From a virus, in IMG/VR virus record IMGVR_UViG_3300042519_004024, positions 124,001 to 188,000 of that record: DNA of 64,000 bases; one strand, 5' to 3'. Below, one piece after another: positions 29,277 through 38,100 of the stretch. Below the pieces are notes generated by a model that saw nothing but the letters and a program-made list of their open reading frames with translations, was not told where the DNA came from and ran no database searches. The position numbers and the translations under genes are program-made. The stretch's first letter is position 1; the number at the start of each line of letters is the position of its first letter.

Positions 29277-30656
29277 TTAAGATTCTTGTTCTTTTTGTTT
29301 TTTTCTTTCCAACAGTTCTTTTATTCTGTTCCTGTTCTTTTCTTCCTTTTGTTCTTCATGACCAAGGAAAGTAACACTTTGTTCAGTGTCTATGTCTAAC
29401 ATACCATTGTCAAACTTACAATTTTCAAAGATAATTCCATCTTTACCGATTCTTGATTTAGTTATTGCAATCGTTGCTAAATTCATTTCTTTTTGTTGTA
29501 ACGATTTAGCCACTGTTATAATAACGTGTCCAACTTGTGCTTTCTTGATTGAACCCCCCATTTGATCTGTGGTTACAACTTCAGATGAAATTGAATTTCT
29601 ATTACCCTGCGTTGCTGTCCATCCTGCGATATCCAACTCGTGACACATTGCTTCAAATCCTCGCATTACTGATCCTTCACTCTTCCATTCATCACCTAAC
29701 ATTTTGTCCGGTACAACACAATCAATATAATCTAAAATAATAATATCAACCTTTATCCCTTCGGCAATCATTTTTCTAACCTGATTTTTAATCTGATTCA
29801 TTGTTACAGTATCAGATGCCAATTTTTTCATAATCAACTTATTTTTTCTTGTTGATTGAATTTCTTTGACTCTTTCAGTAACTTCTTTTCTATTTTCAGA
29901 AAGGTCGTCGGGGTGTATTCCAGTCCAAAGTGTAAAGTGTTTTCTTTGGATAATTTTTGGGTTGTCCTCAAAAAATATTTGAAGAACGTTATACCCTAAG
30001 TTAAATGCGTGGTTAGCAATCTTTGTTGTAAACGTTGATTTACCAACACCGGTTGGTGCTAAAATTACACCGATTTCACCTTTAGCAAGTCCACCTTTTA
30101 ATAGGTTATCTATGCCAGGTACTCCAATTGGAATTGGGTGTCTGTAATCATCATCCAATACCTCATCAAGGTTAAAAAACACATCCGTAGTTCCCTTATC
30201 TACTTCACCAACTTGAAGTGCTCCCCTAACCATTTCTTCTAACTTATCATAACTCTCGAAATCACCTTTATCGATGATTGATTGAGCCTTTGTCATTACT
30301 TTTTGGAGTTCTTGTTGTTTACAGAATTTAAGGGATTTTTCTTGAACAAAGATTGAACCTTCGTCAGATACGTTCTTAACCTGATTTAATGTGTCTAAAA
30401 TACTCTTTTGAGCCATCGGTGAACTGATTTCTGACTTAGTCAACTGTTCAAGGGTATCAAATGTCGGTGTATGCTCATACTTAGAATAATATTCTTTAAT
30501 CATCTGACAAATGATTTTAAAATATTGATTATCAAAGTAGTGAGGATCTATAACTTCTATGATGGAATTAGAGAAATCTTTGTAAGTAATAATGTTATTT
30601 AATAATTGAATTTGAAAAGTATTTCCTAAGTATCCGAAGTTTTTTTTGTCTGACAT
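29277..30656 (-). CDS. 41: Replicative DNA helicase, DnaB/gp41-like
   Basis: A 459-residue hexameric-type 5'-3' helicase (T4 gp41 is 475 residues). The N-terminal helical domain (FQIQLLNNIITYKDFSN, residues 14-30) resembles DnaB N-domains. The RecA-like motor domain has Walker A APTGVGKST (200-208) and Walker B IIILDYIDCV, followed by TQGNRNS and GSIKKAQVGH-type DnaB motifs. The C-terminus is a charged Lys/Glu helix. It lies between the reductase and the exonuclease/UvsX/gp32 genes in a compact replication block. A TATTTATT variant of the promoter octamer lies upstream, not the exact form. Confidence 0.9.
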   Translation of the reverse strand: MSDKKNFGYLGNTFQIQLLNNIITYKDFSNSIIEVIDPHYFDNQYFKIICQMIKEYYSKYEHTPTFDTLEQLTKSEISSPMAQKSILDTLNQVKNVSDEGSIFVQEKSLKFCKQQELQKVMTKAQSIIDKGDFESYDKLEEMVRGALQVGEVDKGTTDVFFNLDEVLDDDYRHPIPIGVPGIDNLLKGGLAKGEIGVILAPTGVGKSTFTTKIANHAFNLGYNVLQIFFEDNPKIIQRKHFTLWTGIHPDDLSENRKEVTERVKEIQSTRKNKLIMKKLASDTVTMNQIKNQVRKMIAEGIKVDIIILDYIDCVVPDKMLGDEWKSEGSVMRGFEAMCHELDIAGWTATQGNRNSISSEVVTTDQMGGSIKKAQVGHVIITVAKSLQQKEMNLATIAITKSRIGKDGIIFENCKFDNGMLDIDTEQSVTFLGHEEQKEEKNRNRIKELLERKKQKEQES

Positions 30657-30693
30657 ATTGTTGAGATTTTGTTCCTTGTTTTAATAAATATTG

Positions 30694-31146
30694 TTAAACT
30701 AATGAATAATTCATCATCTCAAAAGATAAATTTTTCTCTGATAAAATGTCAGTCAACTCTCTTAAAATGTTTTTTATGTCTGGGCGTACATCCAGCGTAT
30801 ATCTTACTTTTGGTGGGTACAGTTTCGCATCAATAATTCTATGACAAATTGTCTCATTTCCAACCTTTAAAATAATGTTAAATATTTCAGGTCCATCTGT
30901 ATTTGACGTTTCAAGGATTGATGAGTCCTCTTCGATTTGGAATCTGTTCTCAAGCATATAAACAACACATTTGTTTCGTAGTTTTGTTTGTAGTGTGTTT
31001 GAAAGTGATTTTATAAAATCATACAATTCTACACTACCTTTAACTTTAGGGTTATACCCTTTTACGTTAAAGAATCTTTGAACTACAAAGTTGTTGTTTA
31101 GCGTGATTAAGAACTCAACCTTTGTTACATCATTCTGCTCTTTCAT
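30694..31146 (-). CDS. Hypothetical protein in replication block
   Basis: A 150-residue protein of unknown family. It seems to contain two similar halves: VEFLITLNNNFVVQRFFNVKGYNPKVKG early and FNIILKVGNETICHRIIDAKLYPPKVR later, quoted in part. Each has a beta hairpin, then a (R/H)-x-F/I strand, then a (G/L)Y-x-PKV motif, followed by a helical stretch with DF-IK-LSNTL or DIKNILRELTDIL. It begins 4 bp before the exonuclease end on the map, i.e. follows the exonuclease in the transcript. A small replication accessory is possible; nothing identifies it. Confidence 0.5.
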   Translation of the reverse strand: MKEQNDVTKVEFLITLNNNFVVQRFFNVKGYNPKVKGSVELYDFIKSLSNTLQTKLRNKCVVYMLENRFQIEEDSSILETSNTDGPEIFNIILKVGNETICHRIIDAKLYPPKVRYTLDVRPDIKNILRELTDILSEKNLSFEMMNYSLV

Positions 31147-31150
31147 AATT

Positions 31151-32158
31151 TTACTTTTTTGTTTTAAACTTTGTTTTTTCTTTTCTTGTTAACTTTAAAA
31201 ATGGTTTTAAAAAATATACCCACTGTTCGTCTCCTTTAGGTAGGTATTTAAATAATCCATCATCCATCATCATTCTAATTAGATTCTTATACCCTCTTCC
31301 GTCAGGATCCAATGACTCAGAGTAATATGCCATTACTAATTTTTTTCCTTCTTCACTAATTAGTGGTTCCGATAAATCTACAATCTTTTTATTGATTTCA
31401 AAAAACTCGTCACCAAAAATACCTTCTTTTGTTTTACCCGTCAGTAAATTTTTTAAAACCGTATTTTCTTTTTGTTCTTTTAAGAGTTCTTCACCCTTTG
31501 TTAAAATATCGGTAAAAGAAACTTCTTTTTCAAGTAGCTCAGGAAATAATTTGATAATGGTTTTTTCACCTAAGTAATAGATACCATCAATATTATCTGA
31601 TTTGTCACCAGATATTATTTTAAATGTTTTAACGTTATAGTGTGGGATTTCAATTTCTTTTAATTTAATTTTATCTCCCTTCTTATAATACTTCTTGGTA
31701 TTAGGCGAATAGATAGTCACATCATCTGTAATAAGCTGTGTAAGGTCTCTATCTCCACTAAAAATAGTTTTATCTTCTCCTTTAGATATTTGACAATAAT
31801 ATGCAATTAAATCATCAGCCTCTGAGTTTGGGAACTCGACTTGTCTTACAAACATTTCTTCAAGGTACTCCTTTACTCTATGTTTTTGTTTGTTAAATGA
31901 TTCCTCCTTCATTTCATTTTCAGGAGACTTTCGGTGAAGTTTATATTTTGGGTAGATTAACCTTCTCTGTGAAGAGCTTGTTTCTCCGTCCCAAAATACA
32001 ACTACCTTACAGAAGTTTTCTTCGTCTATGAACCTACGTAATGTATTTAGAAAGTGCCAAAGACCTCCAATATGTTCACCTTTGTTAAAGTAATCTTTAA
32101 CACCGTGAAATCCAATTTTTAATAGGTTGTTACCGTCAACCAATAACGTCTTTGTCAT
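31151..32158 (-). CDS. rnh: 5'-3' exonuclease / RNase H, FEN-1 type
   Basis: A 335-residue protein of the FEN/T4 RNase H family (T4 enzyme 305 residues), which removes RNA primers from Okazaki fragments. Metal-binding acids are visible in order: D8 in LLVDGNNLL, D57 in VVFWDGE, E113/D115/D116 in SEADDLIAYY, D136/D138 in SGDRDLTQL, and D185/D188 in the helix-hairpin-helix entry SGDKSDNIDG (183-192). A helical clamp region with basic residues (RRLIYPKYKLHRKSP) lies between them. It is next to UvsX and gp32-like genes, as expected for a replication operon. The start follows the UvsX stop by 21 bp. Confidence 0.9.
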   Translation of the reverse strand: MTKTLLVDGNNLLKIGFHGVKDYFNKGEHIGGLWHFLNTLRRFIDEENFCKVVVFWDGETSSSQRRLIYPKYKLHRKSPENEMKEESFNKQKHRVKEYLEEMFVRQVEFPNSEADDLIAYYCQISKGEDKTIFSGDRDLTQLITDDVTIYSPNTKKYYKKGDKIKLKEIEIPHYNVKTFKIISGDKSDNIDGIYYLGEKTIIKLFPELLEKEVSFTDILTKGEELLKEQKENTVLKNLLTGKTKEGIFGDEFFEINKKIVDLSEPLISEEGKKLVMAYYSESLDPDGRGYKNLIRMMMDDGLFKYLPKGDEQWVYFLKPFLKLTRKEKTKFKTKK

Positions 32159-32179
32159 TTCTGTATTATTACAGGGTTC

Positions 32180-33187
32180 TTACTCTACTTCTTCTTTTTC
32201 TGATTTCAAATCAAAGTCACCATCAACTCCAATTATTTCTTTCCAATACTCAGCATATTCTTTTTTGTATTGTTCAATCGAAGCCTTCTCTTCGGAAGCT
32301 TCTTTTCCAGGTAAAAACCCGTGTGGTGTTACAATAATCTTTCCGTCTTCAAACCCAAGTCCATTAATGTGGTTTTTCATAACTGACACTTTTGTTCTTG
32401 ATGCAAACTTTACTGTACGTTTGTCTTTAGTTGCAGTAATCTTTGTTGTTCCTGCCCCTTTTTGATTTCCAAATAAGAATACTAATGATGAATTTAACCA
32501 AATTGCTTCACCACCCTTTGCTTTAATTTTTGGTTGTCCAAATGGATTGTCAGGTAATTCTACCCAAGGTTGGTTTACGATAATCAAAGTATTCTCAAAT
32601 TTTGAATCCGCTTTACGAGAACCTGAAATTCTTTGGTTGATTCCCATTCCTATCTTGTCCGCCAAAACACTTGCATTGTGTTGTTTACCTCCTTTACCTT
32701 CATAAGTCATCTTACAAGGAACTGAACCAACAGAATCCCACATGATACATAATGAATAGTCTAAATCGCCTTTTTCTTGTGCATCTAACAATTCATTAAT
32801 GTAATCGGTAATTTGTTCAATGTAATCAAAATTATTGTTAAAGATATAAAAACCATCCCACTCTAATTCACCCGTTTCAGTATCAACCACTTCATCACAT
32901 TCAAACCCCATTAGTTTTGCGTGTTCAAAACTCCATTTTTGTTCCGTAATAATGAATACAGGAAGTATACCTTTCTTTTGAGCATCAACCGCAGTTTTAA
33001 CTAAGGCAGTTGTCTTACCCGTATCACTATGACCAAGAAACATATTTATGTGTCCCATCGCAGGACCAGGTAATCCAACTGCGTCTAAAAATGGTGCCCC
33101 AAGATCAAAAAATCTCTGTGGTTTATATTTTGCAGACGTAGAAAATTTCTTTTTTAATGACCCAAAGTCAGTCTTTTTAATTGCCAT
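32180..33187 (-). CDS. uvsX: UvsX/RecA-like recombinase
   Basis: A 335-residue RecA-fold ATPase (T4 UvsX is 391). Walker A is GHSDTGKTT (52-60); Walker B is SLCIMWDSVGS with D151; LIIVNQPWVE corresponds to the strand before loop L2, and the following GGEAIWLNSSLVF matches UvsX/RecA. The N-terminus has basic helix KKTDFGSLKKKF and the C-terminus is acidic (GDFDLKSEKEEVE), as in many recombinases. It forms the presynaptic filament for recombination-dependent replication with the gp32-like protein encoded just upstream. A terminator separates it from that gene. Confidence 0.9.
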   Translation of the reverse strand: MAIKKTDFGSLKKKFSTSAKYKPQRFFDLGAPFLDAVGLPGPAMGHINMFLGHSDTGKTTALVKTAVDAQKKGILPVFIITEQKWSFEHAKLMGFECDEVVDTETGELEWDGFYIFNNNFDYIEQITDYINELLDAQEKGDLDYSLCIMWDSVGSVPCKMTYEGKGGKQHNASVLADKIGMGINQRISGSRKADSKFENTLIIVNQPWVELPDNPFGQPKIKAKGGEAIWLNSSLVFLFGNQKGAGTTKITATKDKRTVKFASRTKVSVMKNHINGLGFEDGKIIVTPHGFLPGKEASEEKASIEQYKKEYAEYWKEIIGVDGDFDLKSEKEEVE

Positions 33188-33211
33188 ATATTGTTTGTTT
33201 TTTTAAAAGTT

Positions 33212-33243
33212 AAAAAAAGGTAGTGACTTTATCAATCACTACC
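33212..33243 (-). terminator. Intrinsic terminator after the gp32-like gene
   Basis: On the minus strand, GGTAGTGA - 9-base loop - TCACTACC, then seven T. It lies 20 bp after the gp32-like stop and before the uvsX start, so gp32 can be expressed more highly than the genes after it. Confidence 0.88.
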
Positions 33244-33263
33244 TATCTTTTATAGGATTTTTA

Positions 33264-34121
33264 TTAGAATGGTAATTCCTCAGATGGTTCATCATTTGCT
33301 TGTGGATCAACGATTGGCGTTTCTTCTTTCGTTTCGTTTCCGCCACCTAATGAAATTTCCGCTTCATCTCCGTAAACATATTTTTTAAGTTCTGAACTCC
33401 ACATTGGTGTTTCACCTACAGCAACTGCCTCTAAATATTCAACAGGTTTTTTAGAGTAAACGTCTTTCCAAGTAAGTTCATCTATCATCCAACCTTCCAT
33501 AATTTCACTATCAGTGTGGATTGGTGCTGGATCATCATACATAATAGTTTGTACTACAGTATACTCTTTTCCTTGTGGTGTTTTTGCTTTTATTAGTTCA
33601 ATAATCAAATCACGTCCTTTTTCAGAATCAGTTAAGTCACCTTTTGCTTTCCAAATAGGAAGGATTTTATCCAAGACACCTTCTTGTTTGTAGTTATGTT
33701 TGAATCTCCAAAACTTAACCCCATCTTGTTCGTTATCACGATCAATAACTTTTACGATGTAGAATAAACGTGAACGGTATTGAGACGCCAATTCTTTATC
33801 TTCTTTTTTCCCTGTAGCAATAAGTTCGTTATAAACTTCTGTAAGTGGGGAACGCTCGTTGTCGTTTTTTTCAGGATCATACAACTTAACCCATTGTCCA
33901 TTAACTTGGATTTCGTGATACCAAACTTCAACAAATGGTGAAGAACCATCTTTTGTAGGTAGAATACGAATTCTTCTTTGTGCTGATTTTTCATTTTTTT
34001 GAAGAATTGCTGAAAAATATCTTTTCATTCTGTCTTCTTGTGAGATGTTTTGTCTCTGTGAACTACTTGGTGTTGAGTTCTTTTCGTACTGTGCAAGTAC
34101 TGCGTCAATTGAATTTGCCAT
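33264..34121 (-). CDS. 32: Single-stranded DNA-binding protein, gp32-like
   Basis: A 285-residue protein (T4 gp32 is 301). The basic, Gln/Ser-rich N-terminus and the core with RRIRILPTKDGSSPFVEVWYHEIQ, quoted as RRIRILPTKDG and FVEVWYHEIQ, followed by RLFYIVKVIDR and KFWRFKHNY, match gp32-type OB folds. There are no cysteines at all, so the zinc site of T4 gp32 is absent. The C-terminal tail is acidic and ends SEELPF, resembling the tip by which bacterial SSB recruits partners. It has its own terminator downstream and another upstream (34191-34214), so it is probably transcribed alone. It binds ssDNA at the fork and in recombination. Confidence 0.85.
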   Translation of the reverse strand: MANSIDAVLAQYEKNSTPSSSQRQNISQEDRMKRYFSAILQKNEKSAQRRIRILPTKDGSSPFVEVWYHEIQVNGQWVKLYDPEKNDNERSPLTEVYNELIATGKKEDKELASQYRSRLFYIVKVIDRDNEQDGVKFWRFKHNYKQEGVLDKILPIWKAKGDLTDSEKGRDLIIELIKAKTPQGKEYTVVQTIMYDDPAPIHTDSEIMEGWMIDELTWKDVYSKKPVEYLEAVAVGETPMWSSELKKYVYGDEAEISLGGGNETKEETPIVDPQANDEPSEELPF

Positions 34122-34190
34122 AGATTTTTGTTTTTAATTTATACTCTTTTATCTATAACAATTATAAGTGATTTTTAATAAATGTCAAAT

Positions 34191-34214
34191 AAAAAAGGGA
34201 CTTTTCAGTCCCTT
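34191..34214 (-). terminator. Intrinsic terminator after the 218-residue gene
   Basis: On the minus strand, AAGGGACT - 4-base loop - AGTCCCTT, then a run of six T. It starts 5 bp beyond the stop at 34219 and isolates the gp32-like gene from upstream transcription. Confidence 0.88.
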
Positions 34215-34218
34215 CTTA

Positions 34219-34875
34219 TCAAAACGTTTGTTCGTCGTTTTCGTTGTAATTATTGAATGTTTTTTTAACTTCGTTTGGTGAAAAATTCTCAACTTCATCT
34301 GATGTTAGAATATATTCATTTTTACCTGTTTCTTCCATCTCATCTTTTTTGTCATCAAAAAAATCAGTTAGTTTTTGATTGTATGGATAAGAATCTAATG
34401 ATCTTAACATTAATTTTTCTTCAGGTGTTTTTTCTCTATATCTATCAAATTTAGTTTCTAATGAATTTATCTTATCCATTATACTATCCATGTGTTGTAG
34501 TTTTTTTTCTAAATCATCTAATTTAGTAAAAATCCCATCCATGAATTCGTCTTGTTTTGCTTTAATGTCCTGTTGTGCGGTAACTAAATCTGTGATGTCA
34601 ACTTCCTCTGTTTCAGCATCACCTTCTTTGTCGTCAGTCACTTCTTCAACATCAGGATCATTTTCAACATCTATTGGTTCAGGTATTGGTGCTCCCGCTG
34701 CAGGTGCATCTCCTCCTGCCGCAGGTGGCGGTGGTACATCTCCCCCCGCTGCCGGTGGTGGCGGTGGAGCATCTCCTCCTGCCGGTGGTGGCGGTGGAGC
34801 GTCTTGTTCATTTATATAAGAATTAATATTATTAAATCTTCTTAATTCCTCTAAAATTTTATTATCTATACTCAT
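34219..34875 (-). CDS. Pro/Ala/Gly-repeat coiled-coil protein of unknown function
   Basis: A 218-residue protein. The N-terminus MSIDNKILEELRRFNNINSY plus INE forms a probable amphipathic helix. Residues about 25-62 are repeats of the type APPPPPAGGD. Then an acidic stretch (VENDPDVEEVTDDKEGDAETEEVD), a coiled coil at about 95-140 (FTKLDDLEKKLQHMDSIMDK, INSLETKFDRY), and an acidic C-terminus. I recognise no family. It has the look of a scaffold, internal or chaperone-like protein. The N-terminal leader ending in I-N-E recalls capsid-targeting peptides (see findings). It follows the 75-residue gene by 13 bp and ends at its own terminator. Confidence 0.55.
   Translation of the reverse strand: MSIDNKILEELRRFNNINSYINEQDAPPPPPAGGDAPPPPPAAGGDVPPPPAAGGDAPAAGAPIPEPIDVENDPDVEEVTDDKEGDAETEEVDITDLVTAQQDIKAKQDEFMDGIFTKLDDLEKKLQHMDSIMDKINSLETKFDRYREKTPEEKLMLRSLDSYPYNQKLTDFFDDKKDEMEETGKNEYILTSDEVENFSPNEVKKTFNNYNENDEQTF
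34689..34803 (-). repeat. GC-rich tandem repeats coding APPPPPAGGD units
   Basis: Short imperfect tandem repeats inside the 218-residue gene (plus-strand GGTGGCGGTGGAGC and TCTCCTCCTGCC blocks), markedly richer in G and C than the surrounding AT-rich sequence. They encode the Pro/Ala/Gly/Asp linker. Confidence 0.75.
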
Positions 34876-34888
34876 TTTTTTTAGTTTT

Positions 34889-35116
34889 TTAACCGTTTAA
34901 TAATGTTTTAACACCTGCTGGTGTCTCGACTCTTAATGTTCTATTAGTTTTAACGGTGTTGTCAAATCTTTCTATTAAACCGTCTTTCATTCTTATTGTA
35001 TAACAGTCACCTGTATCTAGATCACAAACTTGTTTGTGATCGGCATCTATTTGTTTTTCAGACACTCTAGTGTCTTTTCTCAAATAATCATCTAATAAAT
35101 TTTTAACGTTACTCAT
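34889..35116 (-). CDS. Hypothetical small protein
   Basis: A 75-residue protein: N-terminal helix MSNVKNLLDDYLRKDTRVSE, then DLDTGDCYTIRMKDGLIERFD and a final beta-rich segment (RTLRVETPAGVKTLLNG). No family recognised; the second half could be a small beta barrel. It is the first gene of a two-gene unit with the 218-residue protein and has a TATTTATA octamer 14 bp upstream of its ATG. Its N-terminal leader resembles that of its neighbour in helix pattern. Confidence 0.5.
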   Translation of the reverse strand: MSNVKNLLDDYLRKDTRVSEKQIDADHKQVCDLDTGDCYTIRMKDGLIERFDNTVKTNRTLRVETPAGVKTLLNG

Positions 35117-35130
35117 ATTTTTATTTTTTA

Positions 35131-35138
35131 TATAAATA
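35131..35138 (-). promoter_or_regulatory. TATTTATA octamer upstream of the 75-residue gene
   Basis: Exact octamer, 14 bases before the ATG at 35116, between the giant baseplate gene and the two-gene unit. Confidence 0.5.
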
Positions 35139-35142
35139 TATC

Positions 35143-38100
35143 TTAATTAGGATTAAGTACAAAATATTCGTAATATTCTGTAAAAACAACAACGTAATCA
35201 TTATAAGTATTGATAACACCACTACTTACATTATTAACAACTTCATTTTTAATTTCTTCTGCAGTTAGTGGTGGCGGTCCAAAAGCCACAGGAGTGTCCC
35301 AAGTAGTTAAATACAATTGTGATAACGCTTTACCATATTGTTTATATTCATTTGTATCGGGGTTTATAGTTTTTAGTGATTCTATAAGTGGTACCATAGA
35401 TTGATAGAATGATACCATAAAACTACTAGATGTAGTATTTTCAGTAAAACTAGCAAATACTCTGGATGTTCCAGCAACATCAACACATGTTTGTTCTTTT
35501 AGGTAAGTGTCCAAACTTCCATTGTGTTTAGTCTCTGTTGATATCTCGTAAAAATTATTATTAATACTATTCAATTCTGTTGTTACCGGATCGTAAGAAT
35601 TTAATGGTCTTGTTAACGCAATACCTAAAAGTAATGTCCTTAATCTACTATCATTTGTTACTGATTTTATTATTGGTATAATTTCCTCTAAAGAGAATGG
35701 TGTTCGTTTAACTTCAACAAATGGTAATGTTGTGTATTTAGTTATTTCTCTACACTTATCTAAACCTGTTTTTGTTACCGTTATTGTTGGGTCAGTATTA
35801 ACAAGTGTTTCTTTTTTTATTTCCTCATCAGTTTTTGTTTTCTTAATTTTTTCTTTATATGATTGTAGAATTTTTTGATTTACATTAATCAACAAATTAT
35901 CAACATTTGGTAAACTATATTTTGGGATTCTTGTTCCTTTAAATTTAGTGGTAAATCCGTTTTCTGAAATGTTATGATCAACTTCATAAATCCAATATGG
36001 ACCATAAAATAATGGTACGTGCCTTAAAACAAAATACATTGTTGGTTGTATCATAGCATTACCCATAGACTCGACCCCACAACTATAAGACCTAGATTTA
36101 TAAATACTATACATCGATACTGATTGTTGGGCAACTTTATCTCCAGACACCGAACCACCAATATCCGCAAACACTTTAAAAGACTCTGAAGTATTTTTCA
36201 TTTCAGACATATCTAAATCTAAATTTTTAAACATGTTCTGATTTTGTATACCAAAATCAACACTAAACCCAACTACTTTGTTTGTTTTAGAGTAATCCCT
36301 ATTAGGGTCAGAAATTCTTAATGGGTTGTCAGGCATTCTTAAATCAAAACTATCATCATCAAATCTAATAAAAGAGTTTTCTTTTGGTTTTGGGTATTCT
36401 GAAGGATTACCCATGTAAAGACATAAAAACTTAGGACTTGATTTTGTATAATCCACTTCTAGATATGTTCCAAACATTGAGTTGGGTATTTCAATATCTA
36501 TTGGTTGTCCGTTTTTAACTGCCGATTGTATACCATAAAAATTTATATATGCAGGCATTGGGAAAAACATAAACTGATTATCACCTAATATGTTGCTAAC
36601 TAATGTCATCAAATTCATATCAGGGTTGTTTGTTGTGTCCATTCTTTTTATAACTTTATCTATGTCAACAACGTATGTATCACCAATATCACTATTAGCC
36701 CTATCCATAAATAAAAAGTCTTCAAACAAGGTTACATATTTTAAATCAGACCCTGCAATCCATTTATCATTAAACGCCTTTAATGTATTATAAAGGGTTA
36801 ATTTACCAACATCTCCAGTTACGGCATTTGTTGTATTATTATTTACAGTAATATTACTTAAGTTTTTATTTAAATTTAAAAAAGTTTGGTTTAATATTTT
36901 TTCTTGTATTGATTTTTGATCAGTTAAATACTGATTTATTAATGTTGTAAACGTTTGTTTATTTAAATTAGAATCTTCTAATTTTTTCTGCGAATATAAT
37001 CTTATTAATGGGTACGTCAGTATTATATTGTCAGATGTAAATTCAATATCATTATCAATAAAAAAATCTGCAACCGTCGATTTTGGTGTTCCCGGTAATG
37101 GTATAGTTGTTTGTGGTTGGGTTACAGGTAATTGTTGTTGTACTGTTTGTGTTTGTTGTGGTTGTGGTTGTTGTAAACAATTTGAAGTTAATATCTCATT
37201 AGTAACACAAACAACCGCAGCATTAGGTTCACCAACATAATTATCATCATCAAAATCTAACGTATATGTTTTAATCGCATTTGCAGATTGATTTTGATTA
37301 ACAGGATTAAAAGTTGAGGTATTTGCAATTTTTCTTGCACAAAACTGTACTCCGTTAGGAATATTAAATTCTTCAACTTCAAGATAGTAAACTTCTCCTT
37401 CTAAATATGTTGTACCTGTACCTACAACGTTTGAAATAACATTATTTGGTATTACAACATTGAATATTTCATTTGAATTGCAACAACTTTGAAAAGTATA
37501 ATGTGTTGATGGTGGTATAGTTACATTTGTAGTGGATGTAGGTGGTACCACAGTTGTTGCCAAAGGTGTAGCCGTTGGCGGTGTTGATGGGAATACGGGA
37601 CTTGGTTGCCCTGGATAGTCAACTCCGGCAATCGATGAAAACCCTAAATATGTTCTTAATGTATTCCAAGCATCTTGGTTTTGAGTAACACTTTGTAGTA
37701 ACGTAACATTTGTACCGTCACCAGGTAATGTTCCTTTTACGTATGGTTTAAATTCGTATTTATCAAATTCAGGGACAAACTCTTTAAGATTAGAAAACGA
37801 ATTAAATAACCTTCTGTCAAAATTTCCTGGATTTCCTAATTTTAAAACACAATCAAAATTTAAAAATTCTTTTAAAGATGAGGTAAATGTTAATATCTGT
37901 TTTTGTCCTAATGTTTTACCATCAACGTCCTCGTTAACAAAAGTAATACCTGTTTTATTAACTAAAAATAAATTAAGTATTTGACTGTATAATCTTTTTT
38001 GTGCGGAATTCGCAATTTTATTACTTGACGTATAAGATGGATCAATTATCTCGTCTTTTAAAATTAAATTTTTAGAAAGTGGCTTATAATTACAAAACCC

